A DNA stretch of 64,000 nucleotides from Robertmurraya massiliosenegalensis JC6 (GTDB taxonomy: Bacteria > Bacillota > Bacilli > Bacillales > Cytobacillaceae). This document shows, piece after piece, positions 36,402 through 44,178 of the stretch. The translations under genes were made by a program, and so were the position numbers. The DNA lies in the NCBI RefSeq assembly GCF_000311725.1, contig NZ_HE978512.1:137893-201892 (forward strand). The letters are read 5' to 3'. The notes under the pieces are model-generated. The model was not told the origin of the DNA, ran no database searches, and worked only from the letters and a program-made list of their open reading frames with translations. Numbering within the stretch: position 1 is the first letter of the stretch; every line of letters begins with the position of its first letter.

Positions 36402-36434
36402 TAAAAAAAATCTGCCCCTCCATCGAGACAGATT
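36402..36434 (-). terminator. Terminator of ydhK
   Basis: AATCTGTC / GGCAGATT stem followed by TTTTTTT on the minus strand. Confidence 0.8.
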
Positions 36435-36442
36435 CTTAAACT

Positions 36443-37018
36443 TTATTCAGCAGGGGATAACTCGTCTTCCGTTACCCATTTATGGTACTTAACCTCTTCT
36501 CCATCAGGAGTCGTGAAATCGACCATATAGACGGTTGTTTCTTCAGCTGTATCAATGGTCACCGCTGCATCTTCCATTCCTTCCATATGTGCAGCATCGG
36601 TTTTTACTTCTGTTCCCGGAGCCAATGGTGCTTCACCTGGATCCATCAATTCTTCGTGAATAACCCATTTATGATTCTCCACTTTTTCTCCACCGTTCGT
36701 TGGTGTATACGAAATCGAATAAACTGTTGTATGATAGGCACCAGAAACAGTCGCTTCAGCCCCCTTCATTCCTTCCATATGATCCGTTTCAATCATCACT
36801 TTACTTCCAACTTCATAAGTTGGATTCTCTTCAACTTCTAATCCTTCAGGAACTTCGCCTGTTCCTGACATCTCCATATGACTGTGGCCAGTGTCTGCTG
36901 TTTGTTCTGTGTGCTCCCCATCGTTTGCATCTTCTTCATTCGAATTTGAACAAGCCCCTAACATGAAGATGGCAGCAACTAAAATGAGTACCCAAGTACC
37001 TTTTAATTTTTCAAACAT
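36443..37018 (-). CDS. ydhK: YdhK-like lipoprotein with two DUF1541 repeats
   Basis: A 191-residue lipoprotein (lipobox L-G-A-C near residue 20) with a His/Glu/Met-rich linker (H-S-H-M-E-M) and two tandem DUF1541 units at about 65-125 and 130-190; each repeats G-(S/T)-x-V-x-x-(E/D)-x-x-H-M-E-G-M and H-K-W-V. The H-M-E-G-M segments are suggestive of copper or other metal binding; the function of B. subtilis YdhK is not established. AAGGAGGAAATG precedes it. Monocistronic. Confidence 0.85.
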   Translation of the reverse strand: MFEKLKGTWVLILVAAIFMLGACSNSNEEDANDGEHTEQTADTGHSHMEMSGTGEVPEGLEVEENPTYEVGSKVMIETDHMEGMKGAEATVSGAYHTTVYSISYTPTNGGEKVENHKWVIHEELMDPGEAPLAPGTEVKTDAAHMEGMEDAAVTIDTAEETTVYMVDFTTPDGEEVKYHKWVTEDELSPAE

Positions 37019-37123
37019 TTTTTCATTTCCTCCTTATCTCTTTATAACTGAGATATTTGTCACAGCACTAACTTTAACAAGTAAATGTGCAGAAATGATG
37101 GAGAAAAGACCACCTTTCACTTC

Positions 37124-37651
37124 TTAGGAATTCCGACGTGATATGATGTGATTAAAAAGAGAAATGTTTAATTTCACCGCAAAAGCATAAAAGAAAAAGG
37201 AATAAAAGGTCATCCACTTTTTAAAATGAAAGACATCAAAATACTTGTTCGATACCCATTCCAAATAGGTCAATATAAGGGCCCAAATAAAAATCGTCAG
37301 CCATTTATTCATCTGATGCTTTCTATAAAAATAAATCGCAATGACCACTGGAACAGGATAAACACCTACCTGTAAAACAGAATCAAAAAATTCTCCATAA
37401 GGATAATCAAGAGTATCATACAAATCTAGAGGCTTTTCAGCTAAAAGGCGGTCGCCTAGTGTTCCAAACCAAGCGTTAAAAACGAGAAGAGCGATGACTT
37501 CACTTTTTAATAGAACTCGCTCACTTTTTTGGAGAAGATAAAGAAGTGTCCATACAAGTACGAGAATGGACAAGACAAAAAGCTCATTTTTATCAAAGTT
37601 CTTCGGAGCTAGCGGTTCAAGTAAATCCATTATTTTACTCAACGGCAACAC
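37124..37651 (-). CDS. CBO0543-like small integral membrane protein
   Basis: About 175 residues with five hydrophobic segments and charged loops (F-G-T-L-G-D-R-L near 69, Y-L-E-W-V near 134). It resembles the CBO0543 family of Firmicute membrane proteins, whose role is unknown. The start is uncertain: GTG at 37651 overlaps the upstream gene by 17 bases, ATG at 37630 would avoid the overlap. Paired with a similar small membrane protein. Confidence 0.6.
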   Translation of the reverse strand: MLPLSKIMDLLEPLAPKNFDKNELFVLSILVLVWTLLYLLQKSERVLLKSEVIALLVFNAWFGTLGDRLLAEKPLDLYDTLDYPYGEFFDSVLQVGVYPVPVVIAIYFYRKHQMNKWLTIFIWALILTYLEWVSNKYFDVFHFKKWMTFYSFFFYAFAVKLNISLFNHIISRRNS

Positions 37652-38108
37652 TCTCTCTTTTTAACAAATGATCGTAATATCGCTGAAATAAAGACGAGAT
37701 AATTACAATTAACAAACACATTATTACATCAATCATGAAAACCCATTCCGAATCACACTGGACAACTCCCACTTTTAAAAAGAGAAATTTCGAAAGGACT
37801 TCCAAGCAGCACCAACCTAGTACATACCAAATTGTGTGAGCCCGTTTCTGCCGATAAAGAGCCCAGACAAGCAATACAGGAATGATCCATCCGAAATGGA
37901 GAAAGCCAATGATTCGGGGAATGTATTCTGCTGTTAAAAATAATCGTTCATAGGCAGTCGATATTTTAAAATTAATATGTTGACATAAAAAAGATACGAA
38001 GAAAAACAAAATCGTCACTTCTAATTGAGGGAAGCTTCGTTGCATGTTGCGAAATAAAAAAATGACAAGTATCGAAATTAACATAATGATGGCTAAAAGA
38101 GTTTTCAT
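37635..38108 (-). CDS. Small integral membrane protein, CBO0543-like
   Basis: A 157-residue protein with about five membrane helices and few polar residues. It is the first of a two-gene unit with the 37124 gene. The ATG at 38108 follows AGGGTGAAC. Family membership is a guess from length, topology and the partner. Confidence 0.55.
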   Translation of the reverse strand: MKTLLAIIMLISILVIFLFRNMQRSFPQLEVTILFFFVSFLCQHINFKISTAYERLFLTAEYIPRIIGFLHFGWIIPVLLVWALYRQKRAHTIWYVLGWCCLEVLSKFLFLKVGVVQCDSEWVFMIDVIMCLLIVIISSLFQRYYDHLLKRESVAVE

Positions 38109-38182
38109 ACACAATGTTCACCCTATGCACTATTTAGGTTTTATTATGACCTCTATTGGTTATTTTATCCTTTAGATCAAAC

Positions 38183-38218
38183 CAAAAAGCACAAACCATC
38201 ATTTCTTTGGTTTGTGCT
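38183..38218 (-). terminator. Terminator of the fumarate reductase operon
   Basis: AGCACAAACCA / TGGTTTGTGCT, an 11-bp perfect stem (38218-38188), followed by TTTTTGGTTT on the minus strand. Confidence 0.88.
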
Positions 38219-38225
38219 TCTCATA

Positions 38226-38579
38226 TTAGTTTGATTGGCTCCTCATCAATTCATCACGAATTAAGTGTTCAAGGCTGTCCCACCATATCGGTTTGTTTTC
38301 ATCATTTCGGATTTGAGCGATTCCATTCGTCACTTTAATCCATTTTTTTGTGTCATCATCTTTGAAGTAACCACTAATTTGCGTTGATAGAGGAAAAAAA
38401 GCTTCAAAAGGTGAATACACGGTTCCGTAGTAAATTTTACTTCCATCATAATGATCATGGATCCAGTCATCATGAAAATTTACGAGCCACGCATTTTCAT
38501 CAGTTGGGATCGTAACGAGTTTTACCTTCTTTTCAAAAACCTCTTCTTCCTCAATATAATCAACATTTTTTATTTTCAT
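38226..38579 (-). CDS. Uncharacterised protein, last gene of the fumarate reductase operon
   Basis: A 117-residue acidic soluble protein rich in Trp, Asp and Tyr (N-F-H-D-D-W-I-H-D-H-Y-D-G), with beta-strand-like alternation. I do not recognise a family and see no cysteine cluster or signal peptide. It starts 11 bases after the HdrB-like gene and ends before the operon terminator, so it is co-expressed with the reductase. Confidence 0.6.
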   Translation of the reverse strand: MKIKNVDYIEEEEVFEKKVKLVTIPTDENAWLVNFHDDWIHDHYDGSKIYYGTVYSPFEAFFPLSTQISGYFKDDDTKKWIKVTNGIAQIRNDENKPIWWDSLEHLIRDELMRSQSN

Positions 38580-38590
38580 GTCTACCCTTC

Positions 38591-39478
38591 TTACACACTT
38601 AATTTTTCTCTTAGTGTTGGAATAGCATTGACAATATGGTGGTTAATTCCAAGTTCTTTTGGACTGAATCCAAGTGCTAAACCAATTAGCTGTGGTAAAT
38701 GAATAACTGGCATGGTAATATCCGTAGATGCTGTTTTTTGAATATCTGGTTGATACATATCCATTTGCATTTGGCAAAGCGGACATGGCGTAACCATGAC
38801 ATCAGCCTTGGCATCTTTTGCTGATACGCAATCATTTTCCACCATTTTAAAAACCTCTTTTTCAGCAGGGAACACGGCATGGAAACCACAGCATGATAAA
38901 CGCTTATCAAAATCGACTGATTCAGCACCGAGTGCATCTACAACCATTTCCATGGATTGTGGATTTAACGGATTCTCAAAGCCCATAATTTTTGGCGGAC
39001 GTACAATATGGCATCCATAGAAATTCGCTACCTTTAAGCCTGTTAATGGACGTACCACCTTTTTCTTTAAGTTCTCAAGACCATAATCTTTAATCATTGC
39101 CCAAAGAAAATGGGTCACATCAGAAGTACCTTTATATTCTAAATTAGATTCTGAAAGACCACGATTGACATTTGTCTTCACATCTTCCTTTGTATCAAGC
39201 TGATCTTTAGCTGTACGAAGCATAAGCGTACATGTATTACAAACAGTTAAAATAGGCAAATCCAATTGTTCGCCTAATGCGATATTTCTTGCATTGATGG
39301 AGGTAGAAAGGTTCTGATCAATATCTTGAACATGGCTTGCACCACAACAAGTCCAGCCTGGTATTTCGATCAATTCGATTCCAAGTGCCTCCGCTACTTT
39401 CATTGTTGACATCTTAACTTCCTTAGCAGCTGATTCCAGTGTACATCCAGGAAAGAAAGCGTATTTTAACTTTTTCAT
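38591..39478 (-). CDS. HdrB/SdhE-like CCG-domain subunit of type-E fumarate reductase/succinate dehydrogenase
   Basis: A 295-residue protein with two cysteine-rich CCG domains: C-T-L-E-S with C-N-T-C and W-T-C-C-G-A near 44, then Y-G-C-H with C-P-L-C and L-S-C-C-G-F near 195. Such domains bind unusual [4Fe-4S] clusters in heterodisulfide reductase HdrB and in the E subunit of Sulfolobus SDH and epsilonproteobacterial methylmenaquinol:fumarate reductase (MfrE). It replaces the usual cytochrome b anchor. The gene overlaps the Fe-S subunit gene by four bases. Confidence 0.85.
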   Translation of the reverse strand: MKKLKYAFFPGCTLESAAKEVKMSTMKVAEALGIELIEIPGWTCCGASHVQDIDQNLSTSINARNIALGEQLDLPILTVCNTCTLMLRTAKDQLDTKEDVKTNVNRGLSESNLEYKGTSDVTHFLWAMIKDYGLENLKKKVVRPLTGLKVANFYGCHIVRPPKIMGFENPLNPQSMEMVVDALGAESVDFDKRLSCCGFHAVFPAEKEVFKMVENDCVSAKDAKADVMVTPCPLCQMQMDMYQPDIQKTASTDITMPVIHLPQLIGLALGFSPKELGINHHIVNAIPTLREKLSV

Positions 39479-40437
39479 TCTTGCACCCCTTGCTGCACAT
39501 AGGCATATATTTTACGAACATCTTCAATTCCTTCAACTTCTTTTGGTATTTCAAGCGGGTTGATTTTCCCTTTTGCCATCATTCTCATTGCCAACGGAAC
39601 ACGTTTTTTCATGGTCGTGAAGACTCCTTCTGTTTTCATTGGCAAAGTAGCCTCATTTAAGCGGCCTTTATTTTTAATATCATTGTAAAAGGCATATGCA
39701 TGGCGGGCTCCTAGGTTTTTCGTTTCACCCATTTCCATCGTCATACTGCGAAGAGAAGCGATCTCACTAGTCAAATCAATCTCTTTTGGACACTTAGTGA
39801 CACACTCCATACAGTGAACACATTTCCACAGATCATTATCCAAAACAGCTCGAAGATGTTCTTCTGGATTAGCCGTTCTTGAATCCATAACAAATCGGAA
39901 TGCTTTATTTAAAATAAATGGATCTAAGTAGCTGTCATCACTAGAAGACTCTAAAACGCTACAAGAAGAAGAGCAGACACCACATAAAATACAGTCAGAA
40001 GCAGCATTGATTTTATGAAAATCTCGTTCAGATTGAATAAATCCTTCTTCTCTACTACCATCACTTGATGGATTGAGCCATGGCTTGATCTTTTTCATTT
40101 TTTCAAACTTCGGTTCCCAATCAACGACTAAATCCCGGATAACTTCAAAGGAAGCAAGTGGTTCAAAAAATAGAGTATCTGTCATTAAAGCTTCTAGGAC
40201 ATCATCTAAAGGGGTTTTACAAGCTAAAAATGCCTGACCATTTATCTGAACCGCACAGCTGCCACAAATGGCAGCACGACAAGCAGAGGTATAAGTGAAA
40301 CTTTGATCATATTCTTCTTTAATCGTCGTAAGAACAGTCAGTAAGGTCATGCCTTTTTCATAGGGAATTTTATACTCTTCAATCCAGCGTTTACTTTTAC
40401 CATCATATCGTTGAACCCTACAAGTAATTGTTCTCAT
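39475..40437 (-). CDS. Fumarate reductase/succinate dehydrogenase iron-sulfur subunit, type E
   Basis: A 320-residue protein. Plant-type [2Fe-2S] ligands are Cys53, Cys58, Cys61 and Cys73. The C-terminal ferredoxin part has C-x2-C-x2-C-x3-C (149, 152, 155, 159) and C-x2-C-x2-C-x3-C-P (206, 209, 212, 216). In classical SdhB the residue equivalent to Cys209 is not Cys and the centre is [3Fe-4S]; the added Cys predicts a second [4Fe-4S], as known for type-E enzymes. Longer than the usual 235-250 residues. Passes electrons between the flavoprotein and the CCG subunit. Confidence 0.88.
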   Translation of the reverse strand: MRTITCRVQRYDGKSKRWIEEYKIPYEKGMTLLTVLTTIKEEYDQSFTYTSACRAAICGSCAVQINGQAFLACKTPLDDVLEALMTDTLFFEPLASFEVIRDLVVDWEPKFEKMKKIKPWLNPSSDGSREEGFIQSERDFHKINAASDCILCGVCSSSCSVLESSSDDSYLDPFILNKAFRFVMDSRTANPEEHLRAVLDNDLWKCVHCMECVTKCPKEIDLTSEIASLRSMTMEMGETKNLGARHAYAFYNDIKNKGRLNEATLPMKTEGVFTTMKKRVPLAMRMMAKGKINPLEIPKEVEGIEDVRKIYAYVQQGVQE

Positions 40438-42149
40438 CAGTACTTCCTCTCCTCAGGTTGATACTTTGTAATCGAAACTGGGGCATATTCAATTCTAAAT
40501 TCTTCGCCTTCTTTGTAGACGAGTGTGTGTTTTAAGAAATCCTCATCATTTCTATTTGGATAATCCATCCGTGAATGAGAGCCACGACTTTCTTTACGTG
40601 CGAGTGCACCCAAGGTCACGCTTTTTGCTAGACTTAAGAGATTGCCTACTTCGATATATTGTAGAAAAGCAGTATTATAGTTTTCAGAACCGTCTTCTAT
40701 ATAGGTATTTTTATAGTCTTCTATTAGCTGGTTAAGTTCAGTAAGTGCTTGCTGCATCTCTTCTTCCACACGGAATATCCCCACGTTATTCCAAAGTGTC
40801 TCAGCCATTTTATTACGAATTTCATATAGATTGACGTTCCCCTTTTTGTTGCTGCGCATCGTATCAAATTTAGATTTCCAATCTTTCGCTGCATCTTCTA
40901 CTTTTTTCGCATTTCCATATGCACGACTAAGTGCCACATCTCTTGCACCTGCTCCTGCAACTTTTCCATAAAATACAGCATCCGCAACAGAGTTCGCTCC
41001 TAGACGATTGGCACCATGTAGGGATACGCATGCACATTCACCAGCAGCATGAACACCTTCTATAAGCGTTCCGCCTGTTTTATAATCCGTTACATCAATT
41101 CCACCCATTACATAGTGACAGCTTGGACGAATTGGAACAGGATCGGTGATTAAGTCTACTCCTTCAAATTCCAACGCAAGCTTACGTACCTGTGGCAGAC
41201 GTTCCATAATTTTCTCTCTACCTAGATGACGAAGGTCCATATAAACATATGCTGTAATACCTTCACCAAATCCACGGCCTTCTTTTATTTCCGTTTCAAT
41301 AGAGCGTGCAACGAGGTCGCGTGGTCCCAATTCCATTTTTTCAGGTGCATAACGTTCCATAAAACGTTCACCTTTGTTATTAATGAGATAGCCGCCTTCC
41401 CCCCGACATGCTTCAGAAAGGAGTGTACCGGTTTTTGCCATTCCAGTTGGGTGATATTGAACAAACTCAGGATCCTTGATCGCAATCCCTGCATCCAGAC
41501 AGGTAGCAACTCCATCACCTGTCATATTGAAAGCATTGGTTGTTCTACTCCAATAAATCCGTCCAAATCCACCTGTAGCAATCACAACTGATTTCGCAGC
41601 AATTGGAACAATTTCACCTGTACGGAAATTCATCGCTACAATTCCATCTAGCTTTTTATCTGTTTCTACGATAGATAAAAGGAACCATTCGTTTAAAAAC
41701 TCAACATTATGCTTAAGACTTTGTTCGAATAAAGCGTGTAAAATAACATGTCCTGTTTGGTCTGCTGAATAACAAGCTCTTGGCTTTGATGCACCCCCGA
41801 AAGGACGTTGAGCCACTTTCCCATTTTCATCCCTTGAGAACGGAACACCAAAATAGTCAAGCTCTTTAATAGCACCTGGCATGCCCTCAACAAAAAATTC
41901 GACTGCATCCTGATCGGCCAAAAAGTCGCTTCCTTTTACCGTATCTTTAAAATGCAATTCAGTTGTGTCACTTGAATCACGGTTTCCTAGCACCGCATTA
42001 ATTCCACCTTGAGCAGCCCCGGTATGGGACCTTGTTGGATATGTTTTACTAATAACAGCAACACGTAAATTATTATTTTGACCAGCTTCAAGTGCAGCTC
42101 TCATTCCTGCACCACCGGAGCCAACAATTATGACATCATAGTAAAGCAT
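40437..42149 (-). CDS. Fumarate reductase/succinate dehydrogenase flavoprotein subunit
   Basis: A 570-residue FAD protein. N-terminal dinucleotide fold G-S-G-G-A-G-M-R-A-A near 10-19; R-S-H-T-G-A-A-Q-G-G with His42 as the expected covalent FAD ligand; active-site stretches Q-Y-H-P-T-G near 245, R-G-E-G-G-Y, and R-P-S-C-H-Y-V-M-G-G with the catalytic Arg region; C-terminal R-x-E-S-R-G-S-H. Interconverts fumarate and succinate in the cytoplasm. First gene of a four-gene operon; its context suggests the fumarate-reducing direction. Confidence 0.93.
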   Translation of the reverse strand: MLYYDVIIVGSGGAGMRAALEAGQNNNLRVAVISKTYPTRSHTGAAQGGINAVLGNRDSSDTTELHFKDTVKGSDFLADQDAVEFFVEGMPGAIKELDYFGVPFSRDENGKVAQRPFGGASKPRACYSADQTGHVILHALFEQSLKHNVEFLNEWFLLSIVETDKKLDGIVAMNFRTGEIVPIAAKSVVIATGGFGRIYWSRTTNAFNMTGDGVATCLDAGIAIKDPEFVQYHPTGMAKTGTLLSEACRGEGGYLINNKGERFMERYAPEKMELGPRDLVARSIETEIKEGRGFGEGITAYVYMDLRHLGREKIMERLPQVRKLALEFEGVDLITDPVPIRPSCHYVMGGIDVTDYKTGGTLIEGVHAAGECACVSLHGANRLGANSVADAVFYGKVAGAGARDVALSRAYGNAKKVEDAAKDWKSKFDTMRSNKKGNVNLYEIRNKMAETLWNNVGIFRVEEEMQQALTELNQLIEDYKNTYIEDGSENYNTAFLQYIEVGNLLSLAKSVTLGALARKESRGSHSRMDYPNRNDEDFLKHTLVYKEGEEFRIEYAPVSITKYQPEERKY

Positions 42150-42257
42150 GCTGATACCTCTTTTCTATAGATTGAATGAATGGCACTGCGAATTAAAAAC
42201 AAACGATGTTAACATAGTACTTACCGCTGGCAATCTACTAGAATGCTCATTTTTTAA

Positions 42258-42278
42258 TTCACCTTCGTACATGGTGAA
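42258..42278. promoter_or_regulatory. Inverted repeat TTCACC-N9-GGTGAA upstream of the fumarate reductase operon
   Basis: Perfect 6-bp arms, 21 bp in total, 109 bases before the flavoprotein start codon. Candidate operator; the binding protein is unknown. Confidence 0.4.
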
Positions 42279-42431
42279 ATCGACTTGATTGTTAACCATT
42301 TATGAAAAGGCCCTTTTCTAAAAGGTTATTGCTTTGATTGTTACTGTGTAAATCCCTGTGGAAAGAGCCGTTCCTAACCAAATTTAGTTGTAATAATTGA
42401 AGTTTTTAGCACAAATAATTAGGGATAAGAT

Positions 42432-42452
42432 TATGAAAATATCTATTTCATA
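42432..42452. promoter_or_regulatory. Inverted repeat TATGAAA-N7-TTTCATA
   Basis: Perfect 7-bp arms, 21 bp in total, in the distal part of the same upstream region. Candidate operator. Confidence 0.4.
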
Positions 42453-42520
42453 CATGATTTACTAACGTTTTATCAACTTTTTAATACGTTCGGTTGTTTT
42501 ACATTACTTTTAGTAAGAAA

Positions 42521-42558
42521 AAATTTATCGTAGGAGAAGCAAAACACGCTTCCCCTAC
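42521..42558 (-). terminator. Terminator of the fumarase genes
   Basis: GTAGGGGAAGC / GCTTCTCCTAC (42558-42530, one G-T pair) followed by GATAAATTTTTT on the minus strand; it separates fumarase from the reductase operon. Confidence 0.85.
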
Positions 42559-42566
42559 TACGGAAA

Positions 42567-43133
42567 TTAATCTTCTACTCTATATTGTTCCACGCCTAAT
42601 TGATATAAGTTGTTTCCTTCACTATCGATCGCAACAATACATGGGTAATCAACCACTTCTAAACGACGAATTGCTTCTGGGCCCAGCTCTGGGAAAGCAA
42701 TCACCTCAGCAGATTTTACACTATCTGCAATTAACGCCGCTGCTCCACCAATAGCTGCAAAATAAACAGCTCCATGTCCCTTCATTGCTTCAACAACCTC
42801 TGGGCTACGTGGTCCTTTTCCAATCATGCCAGTCAAGCCTTGTTCAATAAGTTTTGGTGAATAGGCATCCATTCTTCCACTTGTTGTAGGTCCACATGAA
42901 CCAATGACTCTTCCTGGCTTCGCAGGTGTCGGTCCAGCATAGTAAACAATTTGATCCTTTAATTCCATCGGAAGCTCTTCACCTCGAGCAAGTGCTTCAA
43001 CGATTAGTTTGTGTGCTGCATCACGAGCTGTGTAAATCGTACCGGTAATGGACACCATATCTCCTGCTTTAAAATCCTTCACTGCCTCCCTAGTTAGAGG
43101 AGTTGTTAACTTCTTAAGAGTTGCTGTTACCAT
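42567..43133 (-). CDS. Class I fumarate hydratase (or tartrate dehydratase), beta subunit
   Basis: A 188-residue swivelling domain of the Fe-S hydro-lyase family (TtdB/FumA C-terminal half). G-P-T-T-S-G-R-M-D near residue 83 and the K-G motif near 106 are substrate-binding signatures. With the alpha subunit it reversibly dehydrates L-malate to fumarate. L-tartrate dehydratase is built the same way, and sequence inspection alone cannot exclude it. Confidence 0.88.
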   Translation of the reverse strand: MVTATLKKLTTPLTREAVKDFKAGDMVSITGTIYTARDAAHKLIVEALARGEELPMELKDQIVYYAGPTPAKPGRVIGSCGPTTSGRMDAYSPKLIEQGLTGMIGKGPRSPEVVEAMKGHGAVYFAAIGGAAALIADSVKSAEVIAFPELGPEAIRRLEVVDYPCIVAIDSEGNNLYQLGVEQYRVED

Positions 43134-43213
43134 CCTTCATCACCTTCTCATTATTTTTAATTCCATCATTATAGGAGTCGTGCTCGACTTAATTCATTTA
43201 CTGAAGCTTACCG

Positions 43214-44077
43214 TTACAAAATAACTTCTTTATGTCTTGCTGCATGACAGTTTAATGTAATTGCTACAGGTAGTGTGGCAATATGAGTTGGGAATGTTTC
43301 AATATGGACAGCTAAAGCAGTAACTTTCCCACCAAAACCTTGAGGTCCAATCCCTAATTTATTTATTTTTTCAAGTAGCTCTTGTTCTAATTCGGCATAT
43401 TCAGGGTTTGGATTTGGTTCCTCCACTTTACGTGCAAGAGCTTTTTTCGCAAGTAGTGTACACATATCCATCGTTCCACCAATTCCTACACCTACAATTA
43501 CTGGAGGACAAGGATTTCCACCTGCTTTTGTTAATGAATCAATCACAAATTGTTTTACACCTTCAAGGCCTTCTGCAGGTTTTAACATTTTCAACGTTCC
43601 CATGTTTTCACTACCTGCACCTTTAGGAAGGATTTGAATTTTTAACTGATCACCAGGCACTAATGATGTATGAATAACAGCAGGTGTATTATTGCCTGTG
43701 TTATCACGATGGAAAACTGGATCCTTTACAACAGATTTTCGCAAATAGCCATCTGTATACCCTTGTCCAACCCCCTCATTAATGGCCTCTTCTAATGTTC
43801 CACCTACGATATGAACATCCTGACCCAATTCAACTAGAACAACCGTCATTCCAGTGTCCTGGCACATAGGAGAGTGTGTTTCGCGAGAAATCTCAACGTT
43901 TTTCACAATTTTCTCAAGACTATATTTACCAAATTCAGATTCTTCCACTTCAACCGCTTTTCTTAAAGCACTCTCCACATCTTCAGGAAGATCGCAAGCA
44001 GCATTTATACACATTTCTCTTACTGCGTCTACGATCGTTTCTTTTTGAATTTCTTTCAGTTTTACTACAGTTGTCAT
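43214..44077 (-). CDS. Class I fumarate hydratase (or tartrate dehydratase), alpha subunit
   Basis: A 287-residue catalytic subunit. Three cysteines expected to hold the [4Fe-4S] cluster are visible in M-C-Q-D-T-G (near 72), N-P-C-P-P (near 190) and L-N-C-H-A-A-R-H (near 277). The cluster acts as a Lewis acid on the hydroxyl group of malate or tartrate and is oxygen sensitive, so anaerobic use is likely. TGGAGG precedes the ATG. Lies between the DASS carrier and the beta subunit on the same strand. Confidence 0.9.
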   Translation of the reverse strand: MTTVVKLKEIQKETIVDAVREMCINAACDLPEDVESALRKAVEVEESEFGKYSLEKIVKNVEISRETHSPMCQDTGMTVVLVELGQDVHIVGGTLEEAINEGVGQGYTDGYLRKSVVKDPVFHRDNTGNNTPAVIHTSLVPGDQLKIQILPKGAGSENMGTLKMLKPAEGLEGVKQFVIDSLTKAGGNPCPPVIVGVGIGGTMDMCTLLAKKALARKVEEPNPNPEYAELEQELLEKINKLGIGPQGFGGKVTALAVHIETFPTHIATLPVAITLNCHAARHKEVIL

Positions 44078-44178
44078 TTTAGAACGCCTCCATTTAATTA
44101 TTGGAATTCTATCGAAAAGATTGAACTTTTTTCACAATGTATTACAAGTTTTTGCCTATTCTGTCTGCCTAATGAGCC

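Larger units (their letters stand above)
42180..42560. other. Long upstream region of the fumarate reductase operon
   Basis: A 417-base spacer holding no gene. It contains a terminator for the fumarase genes, a palindrome ATGTTAACAT (42206-42215), two copies of TTGATTGTTA (42285-42294 and 42334-42343), an odd palindrome GAAAAGG-C-CCTTTTC (42303-42317) and the two inverted repeats listed separately. It is likely the promoter and operator region of the operon. Confidence 0.5.

Noticed and set aside
44121-44137. Rex-like site TTGAAC-N5-TTCACAA before the fumarase alpha gene
   Set aside because: Only one half matches TTCACAA; too weak to list.
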